A DNA stretch of 64,000 nucleotides, taken from the NCBI RefSeq assembly GCF_033100115.1, contig NZ_CP136910.1, forward strand, positions 2,788,001 through 2,852,000, in the 5' to 3' direction. Shown here piece after piece: positions 18,754 to 27,613 of this stretch (the stretch's first letter is position 1; each line of letters starts with the position of its first letter). The notes under the pieces were generated by a model. That model was not told where the DNA came from, made no database searches, and saw only the letters and a list, made by a program, of their open reading frames with translations. This DNA is from Anaerocolumna sp. AGMB13020. Its GTDB lineage: Bacteria; Bacillota; Clostridia; Lachnospirales; Lachnospiraceae. The translations under genes were made by a program, and so were the position numbers.

Positions 18754-20142
18754 TTATTTCTGTGATGTCCAGTAACTATCAATCGATGCTGCCAGTTCTT
18801 CCTTGCTGCTCTTTCCCGCAATATATTTCTGCATTGCGGCACCCAGGACGCTCCAATGATCAGAAGGCGCAATGTAGGAGGAAGAGTAGGTCTCTTCTTT
18901 CGCTAATCTGGACTGAATATCTTTCCCCAGAGGATCCAGGGCCTCATAAGTATTATTGGTGCAGGCAGGTATTACAGCTGCCGTTTCCACCAGCATCTTC
19001 TGTCCCTGTTCATTAAATACCAGCCAGTTTATGAACTCTTTCGCTGCTGTAACTTCATTTTCCGTAGCTTTGGTCGAGTCTATCATTACCTGCTTGCTTG
19101 CAGACGCCTGAATGGAATTATTTGCAAAATCAGTGGTATCATTTCCTAATACAAAAGGGATAAAGCCGTACTGATCTTCTGAGGAGGCACCTGCCTCCGC
19201 TATATTGGGCCATGCCCAGCAGCCATTTGCCCAAATTGCAGCTTCGCCGTCAGCCAGGAAAATAGGATCTTGCTCATAAAGCGCACCCAGCGGATCTTTT
19301 CCGTTGATATTGTACTTCAACAGTAAATTCATGGTGTCGATGAATTGATTGTATCTTTCATAATCCTCTACCTTTAAGCTGCCATCCTTTAATTTTCCGA
19401 TCAGTTCCTGGCTGCCCTTTGTCGTGCCGTCATAGGTATCATAAATAAATCCAAGCTGATGTGCACCAAGAGACCAATCCTCCTTGGAGATTACCACAGG
19501 GTTTTCCATACCACCTGCGCGCAGTTCTTCAAGAAGTTTCTCCAAAGCATCATAAGAATTGACAGAACCGGGGTCAAAGCTTGTTCCCAGAGTGTCTTCT
19601 ATGGCTTTCTTATTATAAATCAAGCCTCTTCCCTCCACACAAAAAGGAAAACTGTACACCTTATCATCAATCCTGGTCAGCTGATTCTCACACTGGCTTA
19701 CCCATAGTTCTTCGGATAAGTCCAGTGCATGCTCTTTCGCTAATGCAACAATATCAGTAGTGTCCAGCATCGCCATGGTAGGTGCTGTTCCGGAATTATA
19801 CATACTGGTAATCTTGGTGTAAGGTGATTCTCCGGTGCCGCAGGCTATTATTTCAACAACTACTCCCGTCTCTTCTTCAAAGGCAGCAGCCATTTCTTCC
19901 AGTGCTGTCTGAATTTCACCCTTACTGTTTAAAAAGGATATCTTGGTTCCGGATAAGTCTTTTACCTCTCCTGCCTCTGTAACCGGTGCAGTAGTTGCAG
20001 GCTCTGTCTTTTGCGTCTGATTAGTAGAATTGCTGTCCTTGTTTCCTGTGGTAACTGAATCGTTATTCCTGCCGCAGCCGGTTAGTATACCGGCCATCAT
20101 TATTGTTGCTGTTATAATAGCAACAATCCTCTTAACCTTCAT
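18754..20142 (-). CDS. Sugar ABC transporter substrate-binding lipoprotein
   Basis: 462 residues from the ATG at 20142 (GGAGGAGAAATT upstream); a longer frame exists but lacks this signal. The N-terminus is a lipoprotein signal (MKVKRIVAIITATIMMAG...LTGCG) with the lipid-modified Cys at about 24, then a Ser/Thr-rich linker and an extracellular solute-binding domain of the sugar type. First gene of the sucrose operon, directly behind a consensus promoter. It captures sucrose or related sugar at the cell surface and delivers it to the two permeases. Confidence 0.93.
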   Translation of the reverse strand: MKVKRIVAIITATIMMAGILTGCGRNNDSVTTGNKDSNSTNQTQKTEPATTAPVTEAGEVKDLSGTKISFLNSKGEIQTALEEMAAAFEEETGVVVEIIACGTGESPYTKITSMYNSGTAPTMAMLDTTDIVALAKEHALDLSEELWVSQCENQLTRIDDKVYSFPFCVEGRGLIYNKKAIEDTLGTSFDPGSVNSYDALEKLLEELRAGGMENPVVISKEDWSLGAHQLGFIYDTYDGTTKGSQELIGKLKDGSLKVEDYERYNQFIDTMNLLLKYNINGKDPLGALYEQDPIFLADGEAAIWANGCWAWPNIAEAGASSEDQYGFIPFVLGNDTTDFANNSIQASASKQVMIDSTKATENEVTAAKEFINWLVFNEQGQKMLVETAAVIPACTNNTYEALDPLGKDIQSRLAKEETYSSSYIAPSDHWSVLGAAMQKYIAGKSSKEELAASIDSYWTSQK

Positions 20143-20221
20143 AATTTCTCCTCCAATACTGATTTCATACTCTTTGCTTTCCCTTATCCTGTCTGACAAC
20201 TTTGCGCTTTGTTGTAACTGA

Positions 20222-20257
20222 ATTATAGCATTCTCACATTTATATGTCAACCGGTTG
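20222..20257 (-). promoter_or_regulatory. Sucrose operon promoter with overlapping operator
   Basis: On the minus strand TTGACA (20250-20245) and TATAAT (20227-20222) are both perfect consensus, 17 bases apart. The palindrome CAACCGGTTG (20248-20257) overlaps the -35 box, the position expected for a LacI-type repressor. A similar imperfect site, TAATCGGTTATTA, lies upstream near 20399-20411. The remainder of 20258-20460 is very AT-rich and without a gene. Confidence 0.85.
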
Positions 20258-20463
20258 TTATACAATATATTCACCTATTTATGCAAATATATATAATTTA
20301 TTGCATTTTGTTTGTATAATATTTTTAAATATTATTCTATTTGCATAAATAGTTTATGTTTTATGTATAAAATACAAATATTATTAAATTTTTATATGAT
20401 AATCGGTTATTATAATATTCCATAGAAAGATAAATACCTTCATATACAATAAAACTTAGGCTC

Positions 20464-20493
20464 TTGACATAAACGTTATCTTTATCATACTAT
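20464..20493 (+). promoter_or_regulatory. Probable promoter of the SDR gene
   Basis: TTGACA (20464-20469), 18 bases, then TACTAT (20488-20493). A leader of about 180 bases without recognised structure follows before the SDR start at 20679. Confidence 0.5.
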
Positions 20494-20678
20494 GTTATAA
20501 ACTATGCCAGATACTGCTGACCTTTCCATCGGGAGAGCAGGCTTGCAATTAAATCTCCCTGGCTGTTAACCAGAGCAATGCCTATTATAAAGGAGCAAAT
20601 CGTAAAGGAAACCAACTATGAAAAGACCACAGTGTTACTATTGAGTATAACAAAGTTGTAATAGAAAGGAGAGTATTG

Positions 20679-21476
20679 ATGTATTGGATACGAAATACAT
20701 CATACAAGAAATACATGAAGATTAATCTGGAGAATAAAAGAGCAATCGTAACCGGAGGTACCGGACAACTTGGCCGCAGAATCGTATTATCTCTTGCAGA
20801 ATGCGGTGCTGACGTTGCTATTCATTTCCATAGCAATCAGGAAAAAGCAGAGGAACTGGCCGAACAGGTCAAATCTATGGGACGGCAGGCTGGAATCTTT
20901 CAGGCTGATATAACCAATGAGCAGAGCATTTATGCCATGAGGGATAAAGTATATGCAGAGTTTGGCAAACCCGACATAATTGTTAACAATGCCGTTATCC
21001 AATACCAGTGGAAAAGTGTTCTGGAACAGGATGTATCCGATTATTACACGCAGTTTGAGAGCTGTGTCATGCATAACGTATATATGAACAAGGCCTTTGT
21101 ACCTCATATGCTCGAGCAGAAATACGGTAGAATTGTAGTTATCAATACCGAGTGCGCCGCTTTGGCTGATCCCTATCAGTCTGCTTATGTTGCCGGTAAG
21201 CGGGGACTGGATGGCGTCGTTCGCTGTCTTGCCAAAGAAGTTGGGCCTTATAATGTAACCATTAATCAAGTTGCCCCCGGCTGGACAATCAGTGACAATG
21301 ACCGGGATAAGAACCAGGAGGTGCAGCCGGAATATGATAAGACTGTTCCTCTGGGGCACAGAGGAACAGATCAGGATATTGCCAATATGGTATGCTTTCT
21401 GGCTTCTGATCTTGCTGCTTTTACTACAGGTGCTTATATACCGGTATCCGGCGGTAAGGTTATGCCGGCAATATAA
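20679..21476 (+). CDS. Short-chain dehydrogenase/reductase
   Basis: 265 residues from the ATG at 20679 (AAAGGAGAG 6 bases upstream). An alternative start at Met 20715 would begin closer to the fold. Cofactor motif TGGTGQLG, the NNA motif (NNAVIQ in place of NNAG) and the catalytic Tyr-Lys pair in YVAGKRG are present, and the C-terminal SGGKVMPAI region resembles FabG-type reductases. It reduces or oxidises a carbonyl/alcohol using NAD(P)H; substrate unknown. It stands alone between the sucrose operon and the liv operon. Confidence 0.88.
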   Translation: MYWIRNTSYKKYMKINLENKRAIVTGGTGQLGRRIVLSLAECGADVAIHFHSNQEKAEELAEQVKSMGRQAGIFQADITNEQSIYAMRDKVYAEFGKPDIIVNNAVIQYQWKSVLEQDVSDYYTQFESCVMHNVYMNKAFVPHMLEQKYGRIVVINTECAALADPYQSAYVAGKRGLDGVVRCLAKEVGPYNVTINQVAPGWTISDNDRDKNQEVQPEYDKTVPLGHRGTDQDIANMVCFLASDLAAFTTGAYIPVSGGKVMPAI

Positions 21477-21517
21477 GTTTTTTAGAATTAACTCCAAAGC
21501 CTATCCATTCATATATT

Positions 21518-21549
21518 AAAGGAGCTGCTTGATTAATGGCAACTCCTTT
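21518..21549 (+). terminator. Possible terminator after the SDR gene
   Basis: AAAGGAG (21518-21524) pairs with CTCCTTT (21543-21549), with partial pairing inside. A T-rich stretch follows. The convergent livF gene ends at 21746; nothing else is seen in between. Confidence 0.4.
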
Positions 21550-21745
21550 TACTCTATTCTCACTTCTTCGAAATTTAGTTTATTTAAAATAGTTCCAGCT
21601 TATTTCTACTATCCCTGCATAAATTACAACTTGACCATACAGCAATTCTCCTATGATTCTGATCTTTTTTATACTATTTTTTACATATTGCTTTTTACAT
21701 ATTACTTTTCTCATTAACTCATATTAAGAGGATTAACCAGTTCTG

Positions 21746-22450
21746 CTAAGCGCCAAGATATGCTTTCTTCACATTCTCATCTTTTAATAGCTCAGATGCC
21801 TTGCCGCTCATGGTAATGGAACCTGTCTCGAGTACGTATGCCCTATCTGAGATTGCCAATGCCATCTTTGCATTCTGCTCAACTAACAGAACTGTTATCC
21901 CATTGTTGTGAAGGGTACGGATAATCTTAAAGATTTCCTTTACTAAAAGGGGGGACAGTCCCATAGACGGCTCATCCATCAATACAATTCTGGGATTGCT
22001 CATTAAAGCACGGCCGGTGGCGAGCATCTGCTGTTCTCCGCCTGAAAGAGTGCCGGCAAGCTGCTTGCGCCGTTCCTTTAGTCTTGGAAAGTAATTATAC
22101 ACCATATCCATATTCTTCTTAACCATGGAATTATCCTTCAGTATGAACGCTCCCATTTCAAGGTTCTCCTGTACTGTCATCCTTGTAAACACATGGCGCC
22201 CTTCCGGTACATGTGCCATTCCAAGAGTTATGATGTCACTGGCTCTTGTCTTACGTAAGTCTTTACCGTCATATTCCACACTGCCGGATGAACTCTCTAT
22301 AAGACCGGTTATGGCATGAAGAGTGGTAGTCTTTCCGGCACCGTTCGCTCCGATTAATGATACCACCTCTCCGTCATTTACCGTCAGGCTGATATTATGC
22401 AAGGCATGGATGGCACCATAAGATACGTCAAGATTCTCAACTTTTAACAT
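21746..22450 (-). CDS. livF: Branched-chain amino acid ABC transporter ATPase LivF
   Basis: 234 residues. Walker A GANGAGKTTTLHAITG, the signature LSGGEQQML, Walker B PRIVLMDEPSMGLSP and the H-loop VEQN are intact, and the length and LivF-type MSGKASELL end are typical. With LivG it powers import of leucine, isoleucine, valine or related amino acids through LivHM. Last gene of livKHMGF; it starts 7 bases after the livG stop. Confidence 0.93.
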   Translation of the reverse strand: MLKVENLDVSYGAIHALHNISLTVNDGEVVSLIGANGAGKTTTLHAITGLIESSSGSVEYDGKDLRKTRASDIITLGMAHVPEGRHVFTRMTVQENLEMGAFILKDNSMVKKNMDMVYNYFPRLKERRKQLAGTLSGGEQQMLATGRALMSNPRIVLMDEPSMGLSPLLVKEIFKIIRTLHNNGITVLLVEQNAKMALAISDRAYVLETGSITMSGKASELLKDENVKKAYLGA

Positions 22451-22457
22451 CTTTTAC

Positions 22458-23489
22458 CTACTCCTTCCCCTGCTCATTTACGAAATTATTGACTAGGTCT
22501 GTCTCTACGCCGTAGCTTGATTCCTTTTCTGATGCTTTTACTACTGACTCATTGTCTGAATTGTTTACCGGCTCTTCCTCTAATTCATTTACGTTCCTTT
22601 TCTCTGAGGCTTTTACTACCTCTTTTTCTGACTCGTTTACTGCCTCTTTCTCTGACCCATATACCACGTCTTTCTCTGAGACGGATTCACCATCAGCTTC
22701 TTCCTCTGAAAACTCATCTTCTTCCTCTGCACCAAGATATGCCATAATAACCTTGGGATTGGCAGCAATTTCAACCGGCAGCCCCTCAGCTATGGTTATA
22801 CCATAATCAATCACAACGATTCTTTCACAGATTTTCATAACCAGACTCATGTCGTGCTCAATTAATAAAATTGCTATACCAAATCGTTCACGGATGACAT
22901 TGATGCAGGCTAACAGCTCAGCCGTCTCAGTAGGATTCATTCCCGCAGCTGGTTCATCCAAGAGCAGAAGCTTCATGCCTGTAGCAAGGGCTCTGGCAAT
23001 TTCAAGCTTTCTCTGCTGTCCATAAGGAAGATTACTGGCTATATAATTCGCCTTATCCTCAAGACCGAAGATATTAAGCAGATCGATTGCTTTTTCTTCT
23101 ATATCCTTTTCTTCTTTCCAGAAGGTGGTATAACGGAATAAGGCACTGCCCAAACGGTATTTAAATTTCATACCAAAAGCCACCTTAACATTATCAAGAA
23201 CTGTCATGGTCTTAAAGAGTCTGATATTCTGAAAGGTACGGGCAATTCCTGCCTGAACCACCTGATGTATCTTCTTGCCGTTCATCTTCTTCCCGCACAG
23301 GAAGAAGGCTCCCTCCGTGGGTTTGTATACCCCCGTCAGCAGATTGAATACTGTAGTTTTACCGGCACCGTTGGGTCCAATAAGGCCTACCAGTTCGCCT
23401 TCCTTGATACTGATATTAAAATCATCCACAGCTTTTAAGCCGCCAAAGGCGATGCCCAGATGTTTCGCTTCAAGTACAGGAGTGCCCAT
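22458..23489 (-). CDS. livG: LivG ATPase with unusual acidic repetitive tail
   Basis: 343 residues, about 85 longer than normal LivG (about 255). The ATPase core is complete: Walker A GPNGAGKTTVFNLL, the LivG-specific ARTFQNIRLF, Walker B LLLDEPAAGMNP and H-loop IEHDM; it ends at about residue 255 with MAYLGAEEE. A hydrophilic tail rich in Glu, Ser, Asn and Val follows, built from loose repeats around SEKE (VSEKD, GSEKE, ESEKE, ASEKR, ASEKE). The tail looks disordered. Its DNA is repetitive but in frame and followed 7 bases later by livF. Function of the tail unknown. Confidence 0.92.
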   Translation of the reverse strand: MGTPVLEAKHLGIAFGGLKAVDDFNISIKEGELVGLIGPNGAGKTTVFNLLTGVYKPTEGAFFLCGKKMNGKKIHQVVQAGIARTFQNIRLFKTMTVLDNVKVAFGMKFKYRLGSALFRYTTFWKEEKDIEEKAIDLLNIFGLEDKANYIASNLPYGQQRKLEIARALATGMKLLLLDEPAAGMNPTETAELLACINVIRERFGIAILLIEHDMSLVMKICERIVVIDYGITIAEGLPVEIAANPKVIMAYLGAEEEDEFSEEEADGESVSEKDVVYGSEKEAVNESEKEVVKASEKRNVNELEEEPVNNSDNESVVKASEKESSYGVETDLVNNFVNEQGKE

Positions 23490-24559
23490 TATGATTCCTC
23501 CTTTTCTTCAACTTTTGTCGCTGCAGTATCTGTAGTCAAAGGCTTCTCTTTTGCTCTCTTACCTTTTCCCGTTTTGATAAGCTTAAACAAGGAGAACTCA
23601 TAAGTACCAAGTAACCCTGTAGGCTTAAAGATCATTACCAGAATCAAAGCTACGGAATATGCCAGCATACGGTACCCGGAGAACTCCCTTAACGCTTCAG
23701 GTAATGCAGTAAGGACAATTGCCGCTATAATGGAGCCGGTAATAGAACCCATTCCGCCGAAGACTACCATGATGACATATTCTGTGGACTTTAACCAACC
23801 AAAGGCAGCCGCATTCAATGAACCGATGTAATGAGCAAATATACTTCCCGCTACTCCTGCGAAAAATGCAGATACCGTAAATGCCAATACCTTATAAAAA
23901 GTTGTATTGATACCAGAAGCACTGGCAGCTATATCATCATCCCTGATGGCTGTTATTGCACGCCCGTATTTGGAACGGATGAAAGTATAAAGCAGCGCTA
24001 CGGATATTATCATAATCCAGAATACCACATAAATATCAGCGATACGGTTTATGCCTATCAGTGCCTGCCCTGCCTGCCCTTTTGAGAAACCTTTACCACC
24101 GGCAAATTTAAGGTTCTGGATAACAACACGGATAATTTCACCAAAACCAAGAGTAATGATTGCAAGATAATCTCCTCGCAGGCGCAGTGCCGGGATACCT
24201 ACCAGAACACCAAAAACAGCTGCGATGATGCCACCGGCCAACGTTGCAATCAGAAACCGCAAAGTATTTGGAGCACCAATTCCAACCAATATATTACCTG
24301 ACTCCATGGCTTTGGTGATCAAAGCTCCCGTATATGCACCGATTGCCATAAACCCACAGTCGCCAAGTGCTATCTGTCCTAAGTAACCCACTGTTATGTT
24401 AAGAGAGCAGGCCATGATGATTGAAATACAGCATACCATCAGAATTCCCTTTATATAATTGGATAATGTGCCCGTAGAACACAATAAAACCAAAATCCCA
24501 AAAAGAACTAAGATGCTTATAAAATTAATTAGAGTTGCTCGAATCCGATCTTTTTTCAT
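23489..24559 (-). CDS. livM: Branched-chain amino acid ABC permease LivM
   Basis: 356 residues from the ATG at 24559, which has AGGTGG upstream; a GTG three codons earlier is possible. About eight to nine hydrophobic segments, with the LivM hallmarks LGDCGFMAIGAYTGAL and GIPALRLRGDYLAIITLGFGE. It forms the channel with LivH. The stop codon overlaps the livG start by one base, and livH ends 9 bases upstream, so translation is coupled. The C-terminal 35 residues are basic then acidic and not part of the membrane core. Confidence 0.93.
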   Translation of the reverse strand: MKKDRIRATLINFISILVLFGILVLLCSTGTLSNYIKGILMVCCISIIMACSLNITVGYLGQIALGDCGFMAIGAYTGALITKAMESGNILVGIGAPNTLRFLIATLAGGIIAAVFGVLVGIPALRLRGDYLAIITLGFGEIIRVVIQNLKFAGGKGFSKGQAGQALIGINRIADIYVVFWIMIISVALLYTFIRSKYGRAITAIRDDDIAASASGINTTFYKVLAFTVSAFFAGVAGSIFAHYIGSLNAAAFGWLKSTEYVIMVVFGGMGSITGSIIAAIVLTALPEALREFSGYRMLAYSVALILVMIFKPTGLLGTYEFSLFKLIKTGKGKRAKEKPLTTDTAATKVEEKEES

Positions 24560-24568
24560 ACCCTCCAC

Positions 24569-25495
24569 CTACACTTTCTCGCCTAAATTTTTTCCGAGAA
24601 TACCGGAAGGTTTAACAAGTAATACTATTATCAGAATACCGAATACAATGGCATCCGAGAAGGCAGAGGTAATAACGCCTCCTGTTAGCTGTCCTATATA
24701 GGCTTTTGTCAGGCTCTCTACCAGACCTACTACAATACCACCAAGCATGGCTCCCGGTATGATACCAATTCCTCCAAGAACTGCTGCTACAAAGGCCTTC
24801 AGACCAAGCATGGCTCCCAATGTAGGGGTTGCCTGGGGATAAGAAGCGCAGTACATTAAGGAGGCAATTGCCGCAAGACTTGATCCAATGGCAAAGGTTA
24901 TGGTAATGATCCTGTTTTTGTTAACGCCCATTAAGATAGCTGCCTGACCATCCTCCGATACCGCTCTCATGGCTTTCCCCATTTTGGTCTTCTGTACGAA
25001 GAGCTGTAACAGAATCATAACCGTAATGCCAAGAGTAATGGTAAGTATGGTGTTTCCGTTAAATTTAATGGTATCAAATTTTAAATCCGGAATTGAAAAT
25101 ATTGTTCCGATAGGCTTTGGTGCCGCACCAAAGATTGTTTGCGCAAAGTTCTCCAAGAATAAGCTCATAGCAATGGCCGTAATCAGGGCTGACATGTTAT
25201 TTCCTTTTTTACGTACGGGTTTATATGCTACCTTCTCTACAGTAACCCCCACCAGACCGCAGACTGCCACAGCCAGAATGACAGCCATCCAGGCAGGCAT
25301 TCCAAGTGCTACCATCAGCGGTATGGAATACAGCATGGTATAGCTGCCTACCATAATAAAATCCCCATGTGCAAAATTAATCAGCCGGATAATGCCATAT
25401 ACCATGGTATACCCCAAGGCTACCAAGGCATACACGCTGCCTATTTTTAATCCATTAATAACCTGTTGAATAAAAATGACGACTTCCGTTGACAT
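24569..25495 (-). CDS. livH: Branched-chain amino acid ABC permease LivH
   Basis: 308 residues with about eight hydrophobic segments. YALVALGYTMVYGIIRLINFAHGD near the N-terminus and the AFVAAVLGGIGIIPGAMLGG segment are typical of LivH. AAAGGAGAA precedes the ATG. It pairs with LivM in the importer. The binding protein gene ends about 170 bases upstream; that gap holds a small hairpin, CTTTTCT...AGAAAAG (25541-25564), with a GCGCAA loop. Confidence 0.93.
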   Translation of the reverse strand: MSTEVVIFIQQVINGLKIGSVYALVALGYTMVYGIIRLINFAHGDFIMVGSYTMLYSIPLMVALGMPAWMAVILAVAVCGLVGVTVEKVAYKPVRKKGNNMSALITAIAMSLFLENFAQTIFGAAPKPIGTIFSIPDLKFDTIKFNGNTILTITLGITVMILLQLFVQKTKMGKAMRAVSEDGQAAILMGVNKNRIITITFAIGSSLAAIASLMYCASYPQATPTLGAMLGLKAFVAAVLGGIGIIPGAMLGGIVVGLVESLTKAYIGQLTGGVITSAFSDAIVFGILIIVLLVKPSGILGKNLGEKV

Positions 25496-25662
25496 AACGG
25501 TATTCTCCTTTACAGTAAATCACTTATGATTAAGTTTTTTCTTTTCTAAGCGCAAAAAGAAAAGAATTATTTTTACGTTTAGAAAGGCAAAAGACTTATA
25601 CTCCGAAAGCCCAAAACGGCTTACCATCCGGTAAGCCGCAGGGTGATTGATTATTCAGCTGA

Positions 25663-26886
25663 TTAGTTACCAAGTGTACTATTCCATACAGCTGCACCGT
25701 CTTTGAATTCAATAATAGCAACTGACTTCTCCGGTGTTCCGCTAACATCGAGGGTAAAGCTTCCGGTAACGCCCGAAAAGCTCATTCCGCTCATAGCATC
25801 ACGGATTGCTGTTCTGTCTGCTGATCCAGCCTTTTCGATAGACTGTTTTAGCATATATACGGAGTCATATGCCAAAGCTGCAAGTGCATTAAGGCTTTCT
25901 GCACCGAATTTATCGCTGTAAGCTTTAACAAAGTTCTGAACGGCATCTGCTGTATCATCCGGTGAGTAGTGATTTGTAAAGAAGCAGTTGTTGTAGAGGC
26001 TCTTATCATCTACCATGGTTCCGATGGTTCCGTCGAAACCGTCAGCCCCCATGATTACGCCGCTAAAGCCCGCTGCTCTTGCCTGAGGTACGATGTAAGG
26101 TCCAACGGAGCTGTAGTAGTAAGGAGCAAAGAGATACTCTGCACCGCTGTTTGCGATGTTGGTCAGCTGAGAAGAATATTCGGTATCATCTACAGAGGAG
26201 GAACTTTCTTCCGCTACCACTTCAAGACCGAATTCTTTCGCTGCTGCAAGGAAGGCTTCACGAAGACCTGCAGAATATGCATCACCGGAAGCATAAAGTA
26301 CTGCTACTTTCTTAACGCCTAATTTTTCTGCAGCAAATTTTGCCGCCATTTTTCCCTGGTAGGAATCCTTAAAGCAAGCTCTGAACACATAATCATCATC
26401 TTCTGTTACTGTGTCAGCAGTTGCTGTAGGTGTTAATAACACAATCTTTGCTTCATTTGCCAAAGGTGCAAGACCAGTAGTTACACCACTTGTTACAGAA
26501 CCGATAACGGCACTGATCGCAGAATCGTCAGCCAGCTTGTTAAAAGCATTGGCACCTTCTGTGGAATCACCTTTATCATCCAGCGATACCAGTTCCAGCT
26601 GCTGTCCGAGAACACCACCGGCTGCGTTGATTTCCTCCGCAGCAAGCTTCATGCCGTTTACTACGGCTTCACCATAGGCAGCTAAGTTTCCAGTGTTGGG
26701 TGAGATGGTTCCGATCTTGATTGTTCCTGATGCTTCCGATGAATCAGGAGCTTCTGTTGCCGCAGGTGTATCACTGCCTGAATCAGACCCGTTGCTGCTT
26801 GTTGAATCTGATTTGGTGCCGCATCCGGATAAAAGTACAGCTACCATGATAACAGCCATGATGACTGCTAATAACCTTTTCTTCAT
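25663..26886 (-). CDS. livK: Branched-chain amino acid-binding lipoprotein
   Basis: 407 residues. Lipoprotein signal with cleavage before Cys about 22 (LLSGCGTKS), a Ser/Asp-rich linker, then the type I periplasmic-binding fold: IKIGTISPNTGNLAAYGEA, GGVLGQQLELVSLDDKGD and APYYYSSVGPYI. It captures leucine/isoleucine/valine or a related amino acid and feeds LivHMGF. AGGAGG precedes the start by 8 bases. First gene of the liv operon. Specificity cannot be read from the sequence. Confidence 0.92.
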   Translation of the reverse strand: MKKRLLAVIMAVIMVAVLLSGCGTKSDSTSSNGSDSGSDTPAATEAPDSSEASGTIKIGTISPNTGNLAAYGEAVVNGMKLAAEEINAAGGVLGQQLELVSLDDKGDSTEGANAFNKLADDSAISAVIGSVTSGVTTGLAPLANEAKIVLLTPTATADTVTEDDDYVFRACFKDSYQGKMAAKFAAEKLGVKKVAVLYASGDAYSAGLREAFLAAAKEFGLEVVAEESSSSVDDTEYSSQLTNIANSGAEYLFAPYYYSSVGPYIVPQARAAGFSGVIMGADGFDGTIGTMVDDKSLYNNCFFTNHYSPDDTADAVQNFVKAYSDKFGAESLNALAALAYDSVYMLKQSIEKAGSADRTAIRDAMSGMSFSGVTGSFTLDVSGTPEKSVAIIEFKDGAAVWNSTLGN

Positions 26887-26972
26887 GTAAATTTCCTCCT
26901 ATAGAAATTTTTATGATAAAAACTTTGAAAGAATGGAATCCGTCCAAAATTCTTATTTCTTGGAAAGAACAA

Positions 26973-27008
26973 AGAGTCTGGCTTGCCAGACTCTAGCGCT
27001 CATGCGCT
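26973..27008 (-). repeat. Double hairpin in the livK leader
   Basis: AGAGTCTGGC-TT-GCCAGACTCT (26973-26994) is a perfect 10-base-arm inverted repeat. It is followed by AGCGC-TCAT-GCGCT (26995-27008). On the minus strand the first hairpin ends in TTTGTTCTTT, so it may act as a weak terminator or attenuator 80 bases before livK. Confidence 0.6.
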
Positions 27009-27117
27009 GTTACGATAGTAAAACAACAACAAAGTACTGTCATTTTCATATTCAAGGTCAATTTAAACAATTATCACGCTGTAATCTATGTATTCTATAC
27101 TGCAATATTTACAATAC

Positions 27118-27194
27118 AAAAAAAGGCATACACAAAAAATTTGTGCACACCTTCGTTATAAAGGGATTATAATATCTACCGGAGAAAATTACAA
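27118..27194 (-). promoter_or_regulatory. Promoter followed at once by a terminator, upstream of livK
   Basis: On the minus strand TTGTAA (27194-27189), 17 bases, TATAAT (27171-27166). Only 14 bases after the -10 box begins a hairpin (27151-27125) whose 12-base arms pair fully if G-U pairs are allowed, ending in seven T (27124-27118). The predicted product is a short RNA of about 40 bases, or an attenuated livK leader. The rest of 26887-27613 has no gene that I can support. Confidence 0.55.
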
Positions 27195-27538
27195 TACCTT
27201 TTTTGAAAAGTGTTAATATTTTATAAATAAAATTGGATTAATATAATTTTCTTATGAAACAATATAATATTCCTTACAACATTTAACATTATTTTCAGCA
27301 TATATAATAAGGACATATTATCTTCCTGTATAATTTAATGTAAAATGCCAATACCATAAAATATAACTATTTAATACCAAAAATACAGATAGAACAACTA
27401 TTTATACCAAACAGTTGAATAGAAGATAGACAGACTGAAAACTGCGAAATAACGGTTAAAATGGGATTAAACGGAATTATTTTCACACTTTAGTTTAATT
27501 AATAGTGAACTAATTTAAGTATAATTTAACAAAACACC

Positions 27539-27567
27539 TTGCCTATTTTCAAAATATGTGCTAGTAT
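27539..27567 (+). promoter_or_regulatory. Probable phosphoketolase promoter
   Basis: TTGCCT (27539-27544), 17 bases, TAGTAT (27562-27567), about 45 bases before the start codon with its AAAGGAGAG ribosome-binding site. Confidence 0.55.
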
Positions 27568-27613
27568 ATCTCGTATTCAGGTTTGTTAAAAAAATAACAC
27601 AAAGGAGAGTAAC

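Noticed and set aside
20787..21497. 236-codon frame opposite the SDR gene
   Set aside because: It is an antisense shadow of a gene with clear SDR motifs.
22517..22806. Genes opposite the LivG tail
   Set aside because: Open frames on the plus strand here are mirror images of the low-complexity tail and lack start signals.
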